NCBI RefSeq assembly: GCF_018390605.1
Contig: NZ_JAHBGD010000005.1
Span: forward strand, 310,001-374,000
Direction: 5' to 3'
DNA: 64,000 nt
DNA from: Ancylobacter defluvii
Lineage (GTDB): Bacteria > Pseudomonadota > Alphaproteobacteria > Rhizobiales > Xanthobacteraceae
Of the stretch, positions 15,286-24,248 are shown piece after piece. The position numbers were made by a program, and so were the translations under genes. Each line of letters opens with the position of its first letter. The stretch's first letter is position 1. The notes beneath the pieces are model-generated. The model worked only from the letters and a program-made list of their open reading frames with translations. It did not search any database and was not told where the DNA came from.

Positions 15286-16785
15286 ATGGAACTGTTCGAC
15301 AACCTCCTTCTCGGCCTGTCCACGGCCCTGCAACTGAACAACCTTGTCTACTGCCTGATCGGTGTGGTCATCGGCACCGCCATCGGCGTGCTGCCGGGGA
15401 TCGGGCCGATCCCGACCGTGGCGCTGCTGCTGCCCTTCACCTTCGGGCTGGAGCCGGCCTCGGCACTGATCATGCTCGCGGGCATCTTCTATGGCGCGCA
15501 ATATGGCGGCTCGACCACGGCGATCCTGGTCAACGTGCCGGGCGAAACATCTTCGGTCGTTACCTGCCTCGACGGCCATGAGATGGCCAAGCAGGGCCGC
15601 GCCGGCCCGGCGCTCGCCATCGCCGCCATTTCCTCCTTCTTCGCCGGCACGGTGGCGACGGTGGTGATCGCGGTGCTCAGCCTGCCGCTGGCGGCGCTCG
15701 CCCTGAAGTTCACCGCCGTCGAATATTTCAGCCTGCTGGTTCTCGGCCTGTTCGCGGCGGTGATCCTCGCGCATGGCTCGGTGGCGAAGTCGCTGGCCAT
15801 GGTGTTCCTCGGCCTGCTCATCGGCACCGTCGGCATCGATGTGAACTCGGGTATCGCCCGCATGACCTTCGGCGTTCCGGCGCTGGCGGACGGGCTCGAC
15901 TTCGTGCCGGTGGCGATGGGGATGTTCGGCCTTGCCGAGATCATCGCCAATCTGGAGCGGCCGGAAGTCCGGCAGGTGGTGAGCCAGAAGCTGCGCGATC
16001 TCATTCCCTCGCGCGCCGACCTAAAGGCGGCATTTCCCGCCATGCTGCGCGGCACCTTCATCGGCTCTGCGCTCGGTGTGCTGCCGGGCGGCGGCGCGGC
16101 GCTGCCGCCCTTCACCGCCTATGCGCTGGAGAAAAAGCTGGCCAAGGACCCCTCGCGCTTCGGCAAGGGCGCCATCGAGGGCGTCGCCGGCCCGGAGGCC
16201 GCCAACAATGCAGGCGCGCAGACCAGCTTCATCCCTCTGCTGACGCTGGGCATTCCCGCCAATGCCTTGATGGCGCTGATGATCGGCGCGTTGATGATGC
16301 AGGGCATCCAGCCCGGCCCGCAGGTGATGACCGAGCAGCCGGAACTGGTCTGGGGCGTGATCGCCTCTATGTGGACCGGCAACCTCATGCTGCTGATCAT
16401 CAACCTGCCGCTGGTCGGGCTGTGGGTGTCGATGCTGAAGATCCCCTACCGGCTGCTGTTCCCGGCCATCGTGCTGTTCTGCTGCATCGGCACCTACGGC
16501 ATCTCCAACAGCGCCTTCAATGTCTGGCTGATGCTGGGCTGCGCGGTGGTCGGCTACTTCTTCATCAAGGTCGGCGTCGAGCCGGCGCCGCTGCTGCTCG
16601 GCCTCGTGCTGGGGCCGCAGCTGGAGGAGAATTTCCGCCGCGCCATGCAGCTCTCCGACGGCGACCCGTCGGTGTTCCTCACCCGGCCGATCAGCGCCGT
16701 GCTGCTGGGCGTGGTCGCGGTGATGCTGCTCGCCATGCTGTCCCCCGCCGTGCTGAAGACCCGCAAGCAGGCACTCGCCGAATAG
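15286..16785 (+). CDS. Tripartite tricarboxylate transporter large permease (TctA)
   Basis: A 499-residue protein with about 11-12 membrane segments. Conserved TctA signatures are present: GIGPIPTVALLLPFTFGL near 40 and YGAQYGGSTTAILVNVPGE near 66, with LPGGGAALPPF near 265 and the EAANNA/TLGIPANA region near 305-330. It forms the translocation channel with TctB for the substrate captured by the binding protein. ATG 15286 has only a weak ribosome site (GCAGGCACGCC), consistent with coupling to tctB. Confidence 0.92.
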   Translation: MELFDNLLLGLSTALQLNNLVYCLIGVVIGTAIGVLPGIGPIPTVALLLPFTFGLEPASALIMLAGIFYGAQYGGSTTAILVNVPGETSSVVTCLDGHEMAKQGRAGPALAIAAISSFFAGTVATVVIAVLSLPLAALALKFTAVEYFSLLVLGLFAAVILAHGSVAKSLAMVFLGLLIGTVGIDVNSGIARMTFGVPALADGLDFVPVAMGMFGLAEIIANLERPEVRQVVSQKLRDLIPSRADLKAAFPAMLRGTFIGSALGVLPGGGAALPPFTAYALEKKLAKDPSRFGKGAIEGVAGPEAANNAGAQTSFIPLLTLGIPANALMALMIGALMMQGIQPGPQVMTEQPELVWGVIASMWTGNLMLLIINLPLVGLWVSMLKIPYRLLFPAIVLFCCIGTYGISNSAFNVWLMLGCAVVGYFFIKVGVEPAPLLLGLVLGPQLEENFRRAMQLSDGDPSVFLTRPISAVLLGVVAVMLLAMLSPAVLKTRKQALAE

Positions 16786-16839
16786 CGCCCGCTTCGCCCC
16801 CATCCGTCGTATTGCACGTATTTCCGAAAGGACCTTCCC

Positions 16840-17604
16840 GTGGACCTGCCCGTCAATCCCTTCAAGCGCGCCATCATGGCCGGCCAGCAGCAGATCGGTT
16901 TCTGGAACTCGATGGCGAGCCCGACCGCCACCGAGATCCTGGCCGGCTCCGGCTTCGACTGGCTGCTGCTCGACGCCGAGCACGCGCCCAACGACGTGCC
17001 GGGCATCATGGCGCAGCTGCAGGCGATGGCTGGCGACACCACCCATCCGATCGTCCGCATTCCGGTGAACGATCCCATCGTCATGAAACGCTATCTCGAC
17101 ATCGGCACACAGAGCTTCCTCGTGCCGATGGTCGAGACGGTGGAGCAGGCGCAGGCAGTGGTGGCGGCGACCCGCTTCGCGCCGGACGGGGTGCGCGGCT
17201 TCGCCGGCGCCTCGCGGGCGACGCGCTTCGGCCGGGTGAAGAACTACCATCACCGTGCGCATGAGGAACTGTGCCTGCTGGTGCAGATCGAGACGCAGCA
17301 GGCGCTCGACAATCTGGAGGCCATCGCCGCCGTGCCGGGCATTGACGGGCTGTTCGTCGGGCCGGGCGATCTCTCCGCCGATCTCGGCTATCTCGGCGAT
17401 CAGGGCAACCCGGTCATCGTCGAGCTGATCGAGAAGACGATCCACCGCATCGTCGCCACCGGCAAGCCGGCCGGCATCCTCACCGGCGACGAGACACTGG
17501 CGCGCCGCTACATGGCGGCCGGCTGCGTCTATACGGCGGTCGGTATCGACACCGGCCTGCTCGCGCGTTCCACCGAGGCGATCGCAAAGAAGTTCAAGGC
17601 GTAA
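16840..17604 (+). CDS. HpcH/HpaI-family class II aldolase
   Basis: A 254-residue pyruvate-type aldolase. LLLDAEHAPND (Glu47, His48), IETQQAL (Glu151) and GPGDLSADLG (Asp177) are the conserved catalytic and divalent-metal residues of this family, which includes GarL and HpaI. Such enzymes cleave 2-keto-3-deoxy acids to pyruvate and an aldehyde. Because a tartronate-semialdehyde reductase homologue follows, the likely product aldehyde is tartronate semialdehyde, as in aldarate breakdown; this is inference. GTG start at 16840 is preceded by GAAAGGA. Confidence 0.9.
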   Translation: MDLPVNPFKRAIMAGQQQIGFWNSMASPTATEILAGSGFDWLLLDAEHAPNDVPGIMAQLQAMAGDTTHPIVRIPVNDPIVMKRYLDIGTQSFLVPMVETVEQAQAVVAATRFAPDGVRGFAGASRATRFGRVKNYHHRAHEELCLLVQIETQQALDNLEAIAAVPGIDGLFVGPGDLSADLGYLGDQGNPVIVELIEKTIHRIVATGKPAGILTGDETLARRYMAAGCVYTAVGIDTGLLARSTEAIAKKFKA

Positions 17605-17640
17605 GCGTCGCTTATTTCAGAACGACATGAGGATTTGACG

Positions 17641-18531
17641 ATGGCGAATGTAGGATTTGTCGGTCTTGGGATCATGGGCCACCCGATGGCCGGACACCTG
17701 ATCGACGCCGGCCACACGCTGTATCTCTACGACATCAAGCCGGTTCCGGCCGAACTGACCGGCAAGGGCGGCATCGCCTGCGCCAACGCCACCGAGGTGG
17801 CGAAGAATACCGACATCATCATCACCATGGTGCCGGATACCCCGCATGTCGGCGCGGCGCTGTTCGGCGAGGGCGGCATCGCCGCCGGGCTGACCCCGGG
17901 CAAGATCGTCGTCGACATGTCGTCGATCGCCCCGGTGGAGACCAAGGAATACGCCAGGAAGATCAATGAACTCGGCTGCGACTATCTCGACGCCCCGGTG
18001 TCGGGCGGCGAGGTCGGCGCCAAGGCGGCGTCGCTGACCATCATGGTCGGCGGTCCGGAGGCGGCCTTCGAGACGGTGAAGCCGCTGTTCGAGAAGATGG
18101 GCAAGAACATCACCCTGGTCGGCGGCAATGGCGACGGCCAGACCACCAAGGTGGCCAACCAGATCATCGTGGCTTTGAACATCCTCGCAGTGTCGGAAGC
18201 GCTGCTGTTCGCCTCCAAGGCCGGCGCCGACCCGGCCAAGGTGCGCCAGGCACTGATGGGCGGGTTTGCCAATTCGCGCATCCTGGAAGTGCATGGCGAG
18301 CGGATCGTCAAGCGGACCTTCGCGCCCGGCTTCCGCATCGAGCTGCACCAGAAGGACCTGAACCTGGCGCTGAACGGCGCGCGTCAGCTGCAGATGGCGC
18401 TGCCGGCGACGGCGGTGGCGCAGCAGCTGTTCAGCGCGGTGGCGGCACAGGGCGGTGCGGCGCTCGATCACTCGGCGCTGGTCAAGGCGCTGGAACTGCT
18501 CGCCGGCCACACCGTCGCACCGGATGCGTGA
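17641..18531 (+). CDS. 2-hydroxy-3-oxopropionate (tartronate semialdehyde) reductase-type dehydrogenase
   Basis: A 296-residue beta-hydroxyacid dehydrogenase. The NAD(P)-binding start VGFVGLGIMGHPM, the substrate motif DAPVSGGEVGA near 117 and the catalytic Lys170 in GQTTKVANQI are all present and match GarR/GlxR. The enzyme would reduce tartronate semialdehyde to D-glycerate, completing the route begun by the aldolase. ATG 17641 has GAGG upstream; the TTG at 17635 is rejected because it lies too close to that site. Last gene of the LysR-divergent operon; a strong hairpin follows. Confidence 0.9.
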   Translation: MANVGFVGLGIMGHPMAGHLIDAGHTLYLYDIKPVPAELTGKGGIACANATEVAKNTDIIITMVPDTPHVGAALFGEGGIAAGLTPGKIVVDMSSIAPVETKEYARKINELGCDYLDAPVSGGEVGAKAASLTIMVGGPEAAFETVKPLFEKMGKNITLVGGNGDGQTTKVANQIIVALNILAVSEALLFASKAGADPAKVRQALMGGFANSRILEVHGERIVKRTFAPGFRIELHQKDLNLALNGARQLQMALPATAVAQQLFSAVAAQGGAALDHSALVKALELLAGHTVAPDA

Positions 18532-18539
18532 GGGTCATA

Positions 18540-18571
18540 ATCGCCGGCGGCGGGGAACCGCTGCCGGCGAT
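18540..18571. terminator. Strong hairpin between convergent genes
   Basis: ATCGCCGGC plus GGCGG pairs with CCGCT plus GCCGGCGAT (one G-T pair), closed by a GGAA tetraloop: a 14-base-pair GC-rich stem. The bases after it on the plus strand are CTCGTCCTTTGTTT. It lies between the ends of the reductase gene (plus) and fghA (minus), so it probably stops transcription from both sides. Confidence 0.75.
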
Positions 18572-18603
18572 CTCGTCCTTTGTTTCCAGAGACTGAGCCG
18601 CTT

Positions 18604-19452
18604 CTACAGGCCGAGGCGCTTGGCGTGCCAGGCGATGTGGTCGGCCATGAAGGTGGAGATGAAGTAGTAGGAGTGGTCGTAGCCATCGCGCAGGTTCAGC
18701 GTGAGGGGAATGCCGGCGGCCTTGCAGGCATCGGCCAGCAGTTCCGGGCGCAAGCCGGTCTTCAGGAACGGGTCGGCGGCACCTTGGTCGACCAGGAATT
18801 CGGGGAAACGCTTGCCGTCCTCGATCAGCGCCACGGCGTCATAGGTACGCCAGGCGATCTCGTCCGCTCCGAGATATTTTTCGAGGGCCGGCCGCGACCA
18901 GTCTGCCGTTGACGACTGCACGATCGGCGCGAAGGCCGAGCAGCTCGCGAAACGATCCGGATGCTTGAGCGCGATGGTGAGCGCGCCGTGACCGCCCATG
19001 GAATGGCCGAAGATCCCCTGCCGCTTCATGTCGGCGGGGAATTCCGCCGCGATCAGCGCCGTCAGCTCGTCGACGATGTAGGAATACATCCGGTAGTTGG
19101 CGGCATAGGGCTCGCGCGTCGCGTCGAGATAGAAGCCGGCGCCGGAGCCGAACTGCCAATTGTCCGGCTCGTCCGGCATCTCCTCGCCACGCGGGCTGGT
19201 ATCGGGAGCCACGATGATGACGCCGTGACGGGCGGCGGCGGCGCGATACTCGCCCTTTTCCATCACATTCGCATGGGTGCAGGTGAGGCCGGACAGATAC
19301 CACAGCACCGGCACCGGGCCGCTCGACGCCTGCGGCGGCACGAAGACGGCGAAGGTCATCGGCGTGCCGGTGACCTTCGACGCGTGCCGGTAGACACCCT
19401 GCACGCCGCCATGCGACTTCGCCTTGGAGACGGTCTCCATCGCCGTGCTCAT
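18604..19452 (-). CDS. fghA: S-formylglutathione hydrolase
   Basis: A 282-residue esterase of the FghA/esterase D family. LWYLSGLTCTHANVMEKGEYR near 50, read in two parts as LWYLSGLTCTH and NVMEKGEYR, supplies the oxyanion site; GHSMGGHGAL carries the nucleophile Ser151; the catalytic His is in DGYDHSYYFI near 262. It hydrolyses S-formylglutathione to formate and glutathione, the second step of formaldehyde detoxification. The start shares one base with the stop of the dehydrogenase gene that performs the first step (TGATG). Confidence 0.93.
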   Translation of the reverse strand: MSTAMETVSKAKSHGGVQGVYRHASKVTGTPMTFAVFVPPQASSGPVPVLWYLSGLTCTHANVMEKGEYRAAAARHGVIIVAPDTSPRGEEMPDEPDNWQFGSGAGFYLDATREPYAANYRMYSYIVDELTALIAAEFPADMKRQGIFGHSMGGHGALTIALKHPDRFASCSAFAPIVQSSTADWSRPALEKYLGADEIAWRTYDAVALIEDGKRFPEFLVDQGAADPFLKTGLRPELLADACKAAGIPLTLNLRDGYDHSYYFISTFMADHIAWHAKRLGL

Positions 19453-20579
19453 CAATAGATCACCACCGAGCGGATCGACTTGCCCTCGTGCATCAGGTCG
19501 AAGGCGGTGTTGATCTCGTCGAGCGGCATGGTGTGGGTGATCAGGTCGTCGATGTTGATCTTGCCCTCCATGTACCAGTCGACGATCTTCGGCACGTCGG
19601 TACGCCCGCGCGCGCCGCCGAAGGCTGAGCCGCGCCAGTTGCGTCCGGTGACCAGTTGGAACGGTCGGGTGGAGATTTCCGCCCCCGCCGGCGCCACGCC
19701 GATGACGATCGAGGTGCCCCAGCCGCGATGGCAGGCCTCCAGCGCCTGGCGCATGACGTTGACGTTGCCGGTGCAGTCGAAGGTGAAGTCGGCGCCGCCA
19801 TCGGTCAGGCTCTGGATCGCCGCGACCACATGGTCGTTGCCGACCTCCTTCGGGTTGATGAAGTCGGTCATGCCGAACTTCCTGGCCATCTCGACCTTGG
19901 CCGGATTGATGTCGACGCCGATGATCTTGTCGGCGCCGACCATGCGGGCACCCTGGATCACGTTCAGCCCGATGCCGCCAAGGCCGAACACCACGACGTT
20001 GGCGCCCGGCCACACCTTGCCGGTGTAGACCACCGCGCCGATGCCGGTGGTGACGCCGCAGCCGATGTAGCAGATCTTGTCGAAGGGGGCGTCCTCGCGC
20101 ACCTTCGCCAGCGCGATCTCCGGCAGCACGGTGAAGTTCGAGAAGGTCGAGCAGCCCATATAGTGGAAGATCTCGCCGCCTTGGCCGCCCACTCGCTCGC
20201 AGGAGAAGCGTGATGTGCGGTCGGGCATCAGGCCCTGGCCCTGGGTGGCGCGGATCGAGGTGCACAGGTTGGAGCGCTGCGACAGGCAGGTTTTGCACTG
20301 CCGGCATTCCGGCGTGTAGAGCGGGATGACGTGGTCGCCAACCTTCAGCGAGGTGACGCCGGCGCCGATCTCGCGCACGATGCCCGCACCCTCATGGCCG
20401 AGGATCGCCGGGAACTTGCCCTCCGAATCAAGGCCGTCGAGCGTGTAGGCGTCGGTGTGGCAGACGCCGGTGGCCATGATTTCGACCAGCACCTCGCCGG
20501 GCTTCGGTCCGCCGATCTCGATGGTCTCGATGGTCAGGGGCTTCTTGGCTTCCCAGGCGACGGCGGCGCGAGACTTCAT
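19452..20579 (-). CDS. adhC: S-(hydroxymethyl)glutathione dehydrogenase / class III alcohol dehydrogenase
   Basis: A 375-residue zinc alcohol dehydrogenase. Catalytic zinc ligands Cys40 (GVCHTD) and His62-Glu63 (GHEGAG), structural zinc Cys92, 95, 98 and 106, and the NAD fold GLGGIGLNVIQGA are present. The extended class III loop (RATQGQGLMPDRTSRFSC) marks it as glutathione-dependent formaldehyde dehydrogenase. ATG 20579 is used because MKSRAAVAWEA is the usual start; the ribosome site is weak. Its partner hydrolase overlaps downstream. The pair protects against formaldehyde from methylated compounds or C1 substrates. Confidence 0.95.
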   Translation of the reverse strand: MKSRAAVAWEAKKPLTIETIEIGGPKPGEVLVEIMATGVCHTDAYTLDGLDSEGKFPAILGHEGAGIVREIGAGVTSLKVGDHVIPLYTPECRQCKTCLSQRSNLCTSIRATQGQGLMPDRTSRFSCERVGGQGGEIFHYMGCSTFSNFTVLPEIALAKVREDAPFDKICYIGCGVTTGIGAVVYTGKVWPGANVVVFGLGGIGLNVIQGARMVGADKIIGVDINPAKVEMARKFGMTDFINPKEVGNDHVVAAIQSLTDGGADFTFDCTGNVNVMRQALEACHRGWGTSIVIGVAPAGAEISTRPFQLVTGRNWRGSAFGGARGRTDVPKIVDWYMEGKINIDDLITHTMPLDEINTAFDLMHEGKSIRSVVIY

Positions 20580-20759
20580 GGAGCGGCTTCTTTCTCTTCT
20601 CGATGGCAAGGCGAAGGGTGTCGTAGCCGCCATTGATAGGGGATGTCGCCGCGGTCATCCATCCCCCACGCGCTGGCCGCCCACATGCCGGAGGTGCGCC
20701 ATGTGAGCGCGGGCATTGTGCGCATCCCGGGGCGCCATCTGAAGGCCGAAGCGTTGCGC

Positions 20760-21944
20760 TCAGTGGCTGGCGCTACGGATCCGTCGCTCGATCCTGAGGC
20801 TGAGCAGCGACATCGCATAGCAGCAGACGAAGAAGATCAACGCGGCGAAGACGTAGCCCTCGCGGCCAAGGCCAAGCCAGTTCGGATCCTTGATCGACTG
20901 GCCGACGACGCCGAGCAGATCGAACAGGCCGATGATCGATACCAGCGTGGTGTCCTTGAACAGGTCGATCACCGTATTGACGATGCCCGGCACCACCAGC
21001 CGGAACGCCTGCGGCAGCACGATCAGCCGGTGCGCACCCCAGAAGCCCAGCCCGATTGCCGCCGCGGCTTCGTACTGTCCCTTGGGTATGCCCTGCAGCC
21101 CGGCGCGGATGATCTCGGCGAAATAGGCGGCGACGAACAGCGACAGGCCGATGATCGCCCGTACCAGCCGGTCGAAGGTGACGCCTTCCGGCAGGAACAT
21201 GGGCAGCATCACCATTGCCATAAACAGCACGGTGAGCAGCGGCACGCCGCGCAGCATCTCGATGAAGGCGGTGCAGCTCCAGCGGATCACCGGCAGCTGC
21301 GAGCGCCGCCCCAGGGCCAGCACCACGCCGAGCGGCAGCGCCAGCACGACGGTGGCGAAGGTGAGGATGATGTTCAGCGACAACCCACCCCACTGGTCGG
21401 TCGGCACGAAGGGCAGGCCGAGCACGCCGCCGACCAGCAGCAGGGCGGCAACCGCCGGGCACAGTGTGACCAGCAGCATCACCGACAAGGTGCGATGGGG
21501 ATTGCGCGGCCACAGCGCCAATGCCGCGAAGCCGGCGAGGATGAGCAGCGCCAGGTCGACCCGCCAGCGCTCGGCCGGCGTGTAGCGGCCATAGACGAAC
21601 TGCTCCAGCCGGTCGGCGATGAAGGCCCAGCAGGCGCCGGCGCCGCAGACGCTTCGGTTGGGCCCCTCGAACACGGCGTCGAGAAACGCCCAGCGAAAGA
21701 TGGGCGGCAGGGCCAGCCCCAGCAAGAGCAGGGTGAGCACGGTAAGCGTGCCCATCAGCGGCGAACTGAACAGGTTGGCGCGCAGCCAGCGGCGCATTCT
21801 CTCCGTGGTCGTGGCGCCGCTCCCGAACGCCTTGCCCGTCGCGGGCCTTCTCGCCACCGGCTTGGCCGCGGTGTCGCTGCCCGCCCCGACGATGGGCGCG
21901 CCGTCCATGATTGCGGTGCCATCTCCGGCGATTTTCTCGGTCAT
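20760..21944 (-). CDS. Amino-acid ABC transporter permease, AapM-like
   Basis: A 394-residue membrane protein. The C-terminal half carries the polar-amino-acid permease motif EIIRAGLQGIPKGQYEAAAAIG (read as EIIRAGLQGIPKGQ and YEAAAAIGLG) near 290, the EAA loop that contacts the ATPase. An extra N-terminal region with about four membrane segments and a long cytosolic tail (first 50 residues, low complexity) matches the AapM length class. Three bases separate it from the paired permease gene. No ATPase gene lies in this cluster. Confidence 0.88.
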   Translation of the reverse strand: MTEKIAGDGTAIMDGAPIVGAGSDTAAKPVARRPATGKAFGSGATTTERMRRWLRANLFSSPLMGTLTVLTLLLLGLALPPIFRWAFLDAVFEGPNRSVCGAGACWAFIADRLEQFVYGRYTPAERWRVDLALLILAGFAALALWPRNPHRTLSVMLLVTLCPAVAALLLVGGVLGLPFVPTDQWGGLSLNIILTFATVVLALPLGVVLALGRRSQLPVIRWSCTAFIEMLRGVPLLTVLFMAMVMLPMFLPEGVTFDRLVRAIIGLSLFVAAYFAEIIRAGLQGIPKGQYEAAAAIGLGFWGAHRLIVLPQAFRLVVPGIVNTVIDLFKDTTLVSIIGLFDLLGVVGQSIKDPNWLGLGREGYVFAALIFFVCCYAMSLLSLRIERRIRSASH

Positions 21945-21947
21945 GGC

Positions 21948-23096
21948 TCAGCGCTCTTTCAGGGCGACGCGCTCGTTCAGCTGCGCAAGGGCGGCGGAGG
22001 CGGCGAGGTTGATGATCAGGAACACGCCCATCACGATCACCATCACTTCGATGGCGCGGCCGGACTGGTTCAGCACCGTGCCGGCGAAGATCTGCACGAT
22101 CTCCGGATAGGCGATGGCGGCGCCGAGCGAGGAGCTCTTGATCAGGTTGAGATACTGGTTGGTCATTTGCGGGATCATCAGCCGCAATGCCTGCGGCAGC
22201 ACCACCAGGCGCAGGGTCAGCCATGGCTTGAGCCCGAGGCTGTGCGCCGCCTCGACCTGGCCCTTGCCGATGGTCTCCACCGACGCCCGTACGATCTCGG
22301 CGATGAAGGCGGCGGTATAGAGCGACAGGCCGGCCCACAGCGCCACCAGCTCCGGCGGCAGCACCATGCCGCCGACGAAGTTGAAGCCCTTCAGCGCCGG
22401 CAGGCTCCAGCCATCGATGCTGAGGACGAGGGCAAGGAGCAGCAGCGGCGGGGCCAGCCAGAAGAGGCCGCTCCGGCGCGACTCGGGCGCGAGGTAGCGG
22501 CGGGCGAGCGGCACCAGTGCGAGGCTGGCGAAGAAGGCGATGATGAGGGCGCTGCTCCAGGGGCCACCGACCGGCGCCGGCAGGAACAGGCCGCGTATGT
22601 TGAGAAAGGCAACATCGCCGAAGGGCAGGCTCTGCCGCGCCAGTGGCAGCAATTGCAGCACACCGACATACCAGAACACGATCTGCAGCAACTGCGGCGT
22701 GTTGCGGACCAGCTCGATGATGGCGCCCGAGACGGTGGAGAGCAGCCAGTTGCGCGACAGGCGCAGCACCCCGAGACCGAGGCCGAGCACCGTTGCGGTG
22801 ATCACGCCCAGCGCCGAGACCAGGAGCGTGTTGGCAAAAGCGGTCACCAGCGCCAGGAAGTAGGTGTCGGTGGGCGCGAAGGACAGGATCTGGAACGGCA
22901 TGCTGAAGCCGGCGACGCTTCCGAGGAAGCCGAAGTCGAGCTCCATGCTGCGGCGGGCGAGGTTGCTGGCGGCGTTCTGCGCGAACCAGCCGATGACGAG
23001 GCCCCCGATGAGGAGAGCCACGCCCTGCAGCAGCAGGGCGTGGGGGGCTTTCATCGGCCAGAGCGAAGAACCGCCTTTAAGCGACTTTCCGGCCAT
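21948..23096 (-). CDS. Amino-acid ABC transporter permease, AapQ-like
   Basis: A 382-residue membrane protein, the partner of the AapM-like permease. It has the ABC permease EAA loop EIVRASVETIGKGQVEAAHS near 265 and LVRNTPQLLQIVFWYVGVLQ near 130, the signature of AapQ/BztB. About eight membrane segments are visible. It lies between the binding-protein gene (9 bases upstream) and the second permease gene, in the standard order J-Q-M. In Rhizobium, Aap transports a broad range of L-amino acids; the specificity here is unknown. Confidence 0.9.
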   Translation of the reverse strand: MAGKSLKGGSSLWPMKAPHALLLQGVALLIGGLVIGWFAQNAASNLARRSMELDFGFLGSVAGFSMPFQILSFAPTDTYFLALVTAFANTLLVSALGVITATVLGLGLGVLRLSRNWLLSTVSGAIIELVRNTPQLLQIVFWYVGVLQLLPLARQSLPFGDVAFLNIRGLFLPAPVGGPWSSALIIAFFASLALVPLARRYLAPESRRSGLFWLAPPLLLLALVLSIDGWSLPALKGFNFVGGMVLPPELVALWAGLSLYTAAFIAEIVRASVETIGKGQVEAAHSLGLKPWLTLRLVVLPQALRLMIPQMTNQYLNLIKSSSLGAAIAYPEIVQIFAGTVLNQSGRAIEVMVIVMGVFLIINLAASAALAQLNERVALKER

Positions 23097-23105
23097 ACGC
23101 GGATC

Positions 23106-24152
23106 TCAACGGAACGGCAGCGGGTAGTGCAGGCCGCCCTGGTTCCACAGATTGTTGATGCCGCGCGGCAGGCCGAGCCCCTTGGGGCCGAACGAGGCGT
23201 CGTAGATCTGGCCGTAATTGCCCACCGCCTTGATGGCGCGAGCGAAGGCCTCGTTGTCGAGCCCGAGCTTCTTGCCGAAGTCGCCTTCAAGGCCGAGCAG
23301 ACGACGCACGAAGGGGTCGTTCGAGCCCTTCTTCTCGTCGACATTTTCCTTGGTGATGCCGAATTCCTCGGCGGTCTTCAGCCCCGCATCGACCCAGAAA
23401 ACGATATCGGACCAGCGATAGTCGCCGTCGCGGGTGTGAATGCCGAGCGGCTCCTTGGAGATCACCTCCGGCAGGATCATCCAGTCGTCGGGCACCTTCA
23501 TCGTCGAGCGGGCGGCCGCGAGCGAGCCGGTGTCGTCGGAATAGCCGTCGCAGCGTCCGCTTTCCGCCGCGGCGAAGGCCTCTTCCGACTTCTCGAACAG
23601 CAGCGAGTTGATCGTGGTGCCCTTGGAGCGGGCGAAGTCGGCGATGTTCAGCTCCAGCGTCGCGCCGGTGAGCATGCACATGGTGGCGCCGTTGAGCTCG
23701 GCGGCCGAGTTCACGCCGAGGCTCTTGCGCACCATGAAGCCCTGGCCGGCATAGAAATTCACCGCCACCTCGGTGAGGCCGAGATCGATGTCGCGGGCGA
23801 AGGTGAGGGTGGAATCGCGCACCAGCACGTCAATCTCGCCGGATTGCAGCACGGTGAAACGCACCTTGGCGGTGGTGCCGACATATTTCACCTTTGCGGG
23901 ATCGCCCAGCACCGCTGCCGCCAGCGCCTTGCAATAATCGACGTCGAAGCCTTTCCAGGCGCCGCTGGCATCCTGGAAAGCGAAGCCGGGAATGCCGGCA
24001 TCGACGCCGCAATTCAGCTCGCCGCGCTTCTTGATGGCCTCGACCGTAGGGCCGGGGGCTGGGATGCTCTGGGCCATCGCGGAGGTGCTGATGAGCACGC
24101 CTCCGGCAAGCAATGCCATGGTCTTGAGAAGAGTACGGCGGGCTTTCGTCAC
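23106..24152 (-). CDS. Amino-acid ABC transporter substrate-binding protein, AapJ-like
   Basis: A 348-residue periplasmic protein with a signal peptide ending near AMAQS (about 28). VEAIKKRGELNCGVDAGIPGFAF, read as IKKRGELNCGV and GIPGFAF, is the typical AapJ/BztA start; FDVDYCKALAAAVLGD and VLVRDSTLTFARD also match. These proteins deliver polar amino acids to the two permeases downstream. First gene of its operon; the aminotransferase gene upstream ends 97 bases before it on the same strand and may be co-transcribed under GntR control. Confidence 0.92.
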   Translation of the reverse strand: MTKARRTLLKTMALLAGGVLISTSAMAQSIPAPGPTVEAIKKRGELNCGVDAGIPGFAFQDASGAWKGFDVDYCKALAAAVLGDPAKVKYVGTTAKVRFTVLQSGEIDVLVRDSTLTFARDIDLGLTEVAVNFYAGQGFMVRKSLGVNSAAELNGATMCMLTGATLELNIADFARSKGTTINSLLFEKSEEAFAAAESGRCDGYSDDTGSLAAARSTMKVPDDWMILPEVISKEPLGIHTRDGDYRWSDIVFWVDAGLKTAEEFGITKENVDEKKGSNDPFVRRLLGLEGDFGKKLGLDNEAFARAIKAVGNYGQIYDASFGPKGLGLPRGINNLWNQGGLHYPLPFR

Positions 24153-24248
24153 GGCGGCAATCCTCTGGAAGGTTGGAAAGGTCTTGTTTCTTGGAAAATT
24201 TGCTTGGAAGGCTTCGAGGTGTTCTCGTTCTGGAAGAGGCTTCGAAGC

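Noticed and set aside
13767-15341. Minus-strand frame of 524 codons opposite tctC and tctB
   Set aside because: No domain features, and both plus-strand genes have signal peptide or membrane segments with proper ribosome sites.
24153-24248. Repeated CTTGGAA words between the AapJ-like and aminotransferase genes
   Set aside because: Short, irregular and without consistent period; the nearby GCTTCGAAGC palindrome is too short to call a terminator or operator.
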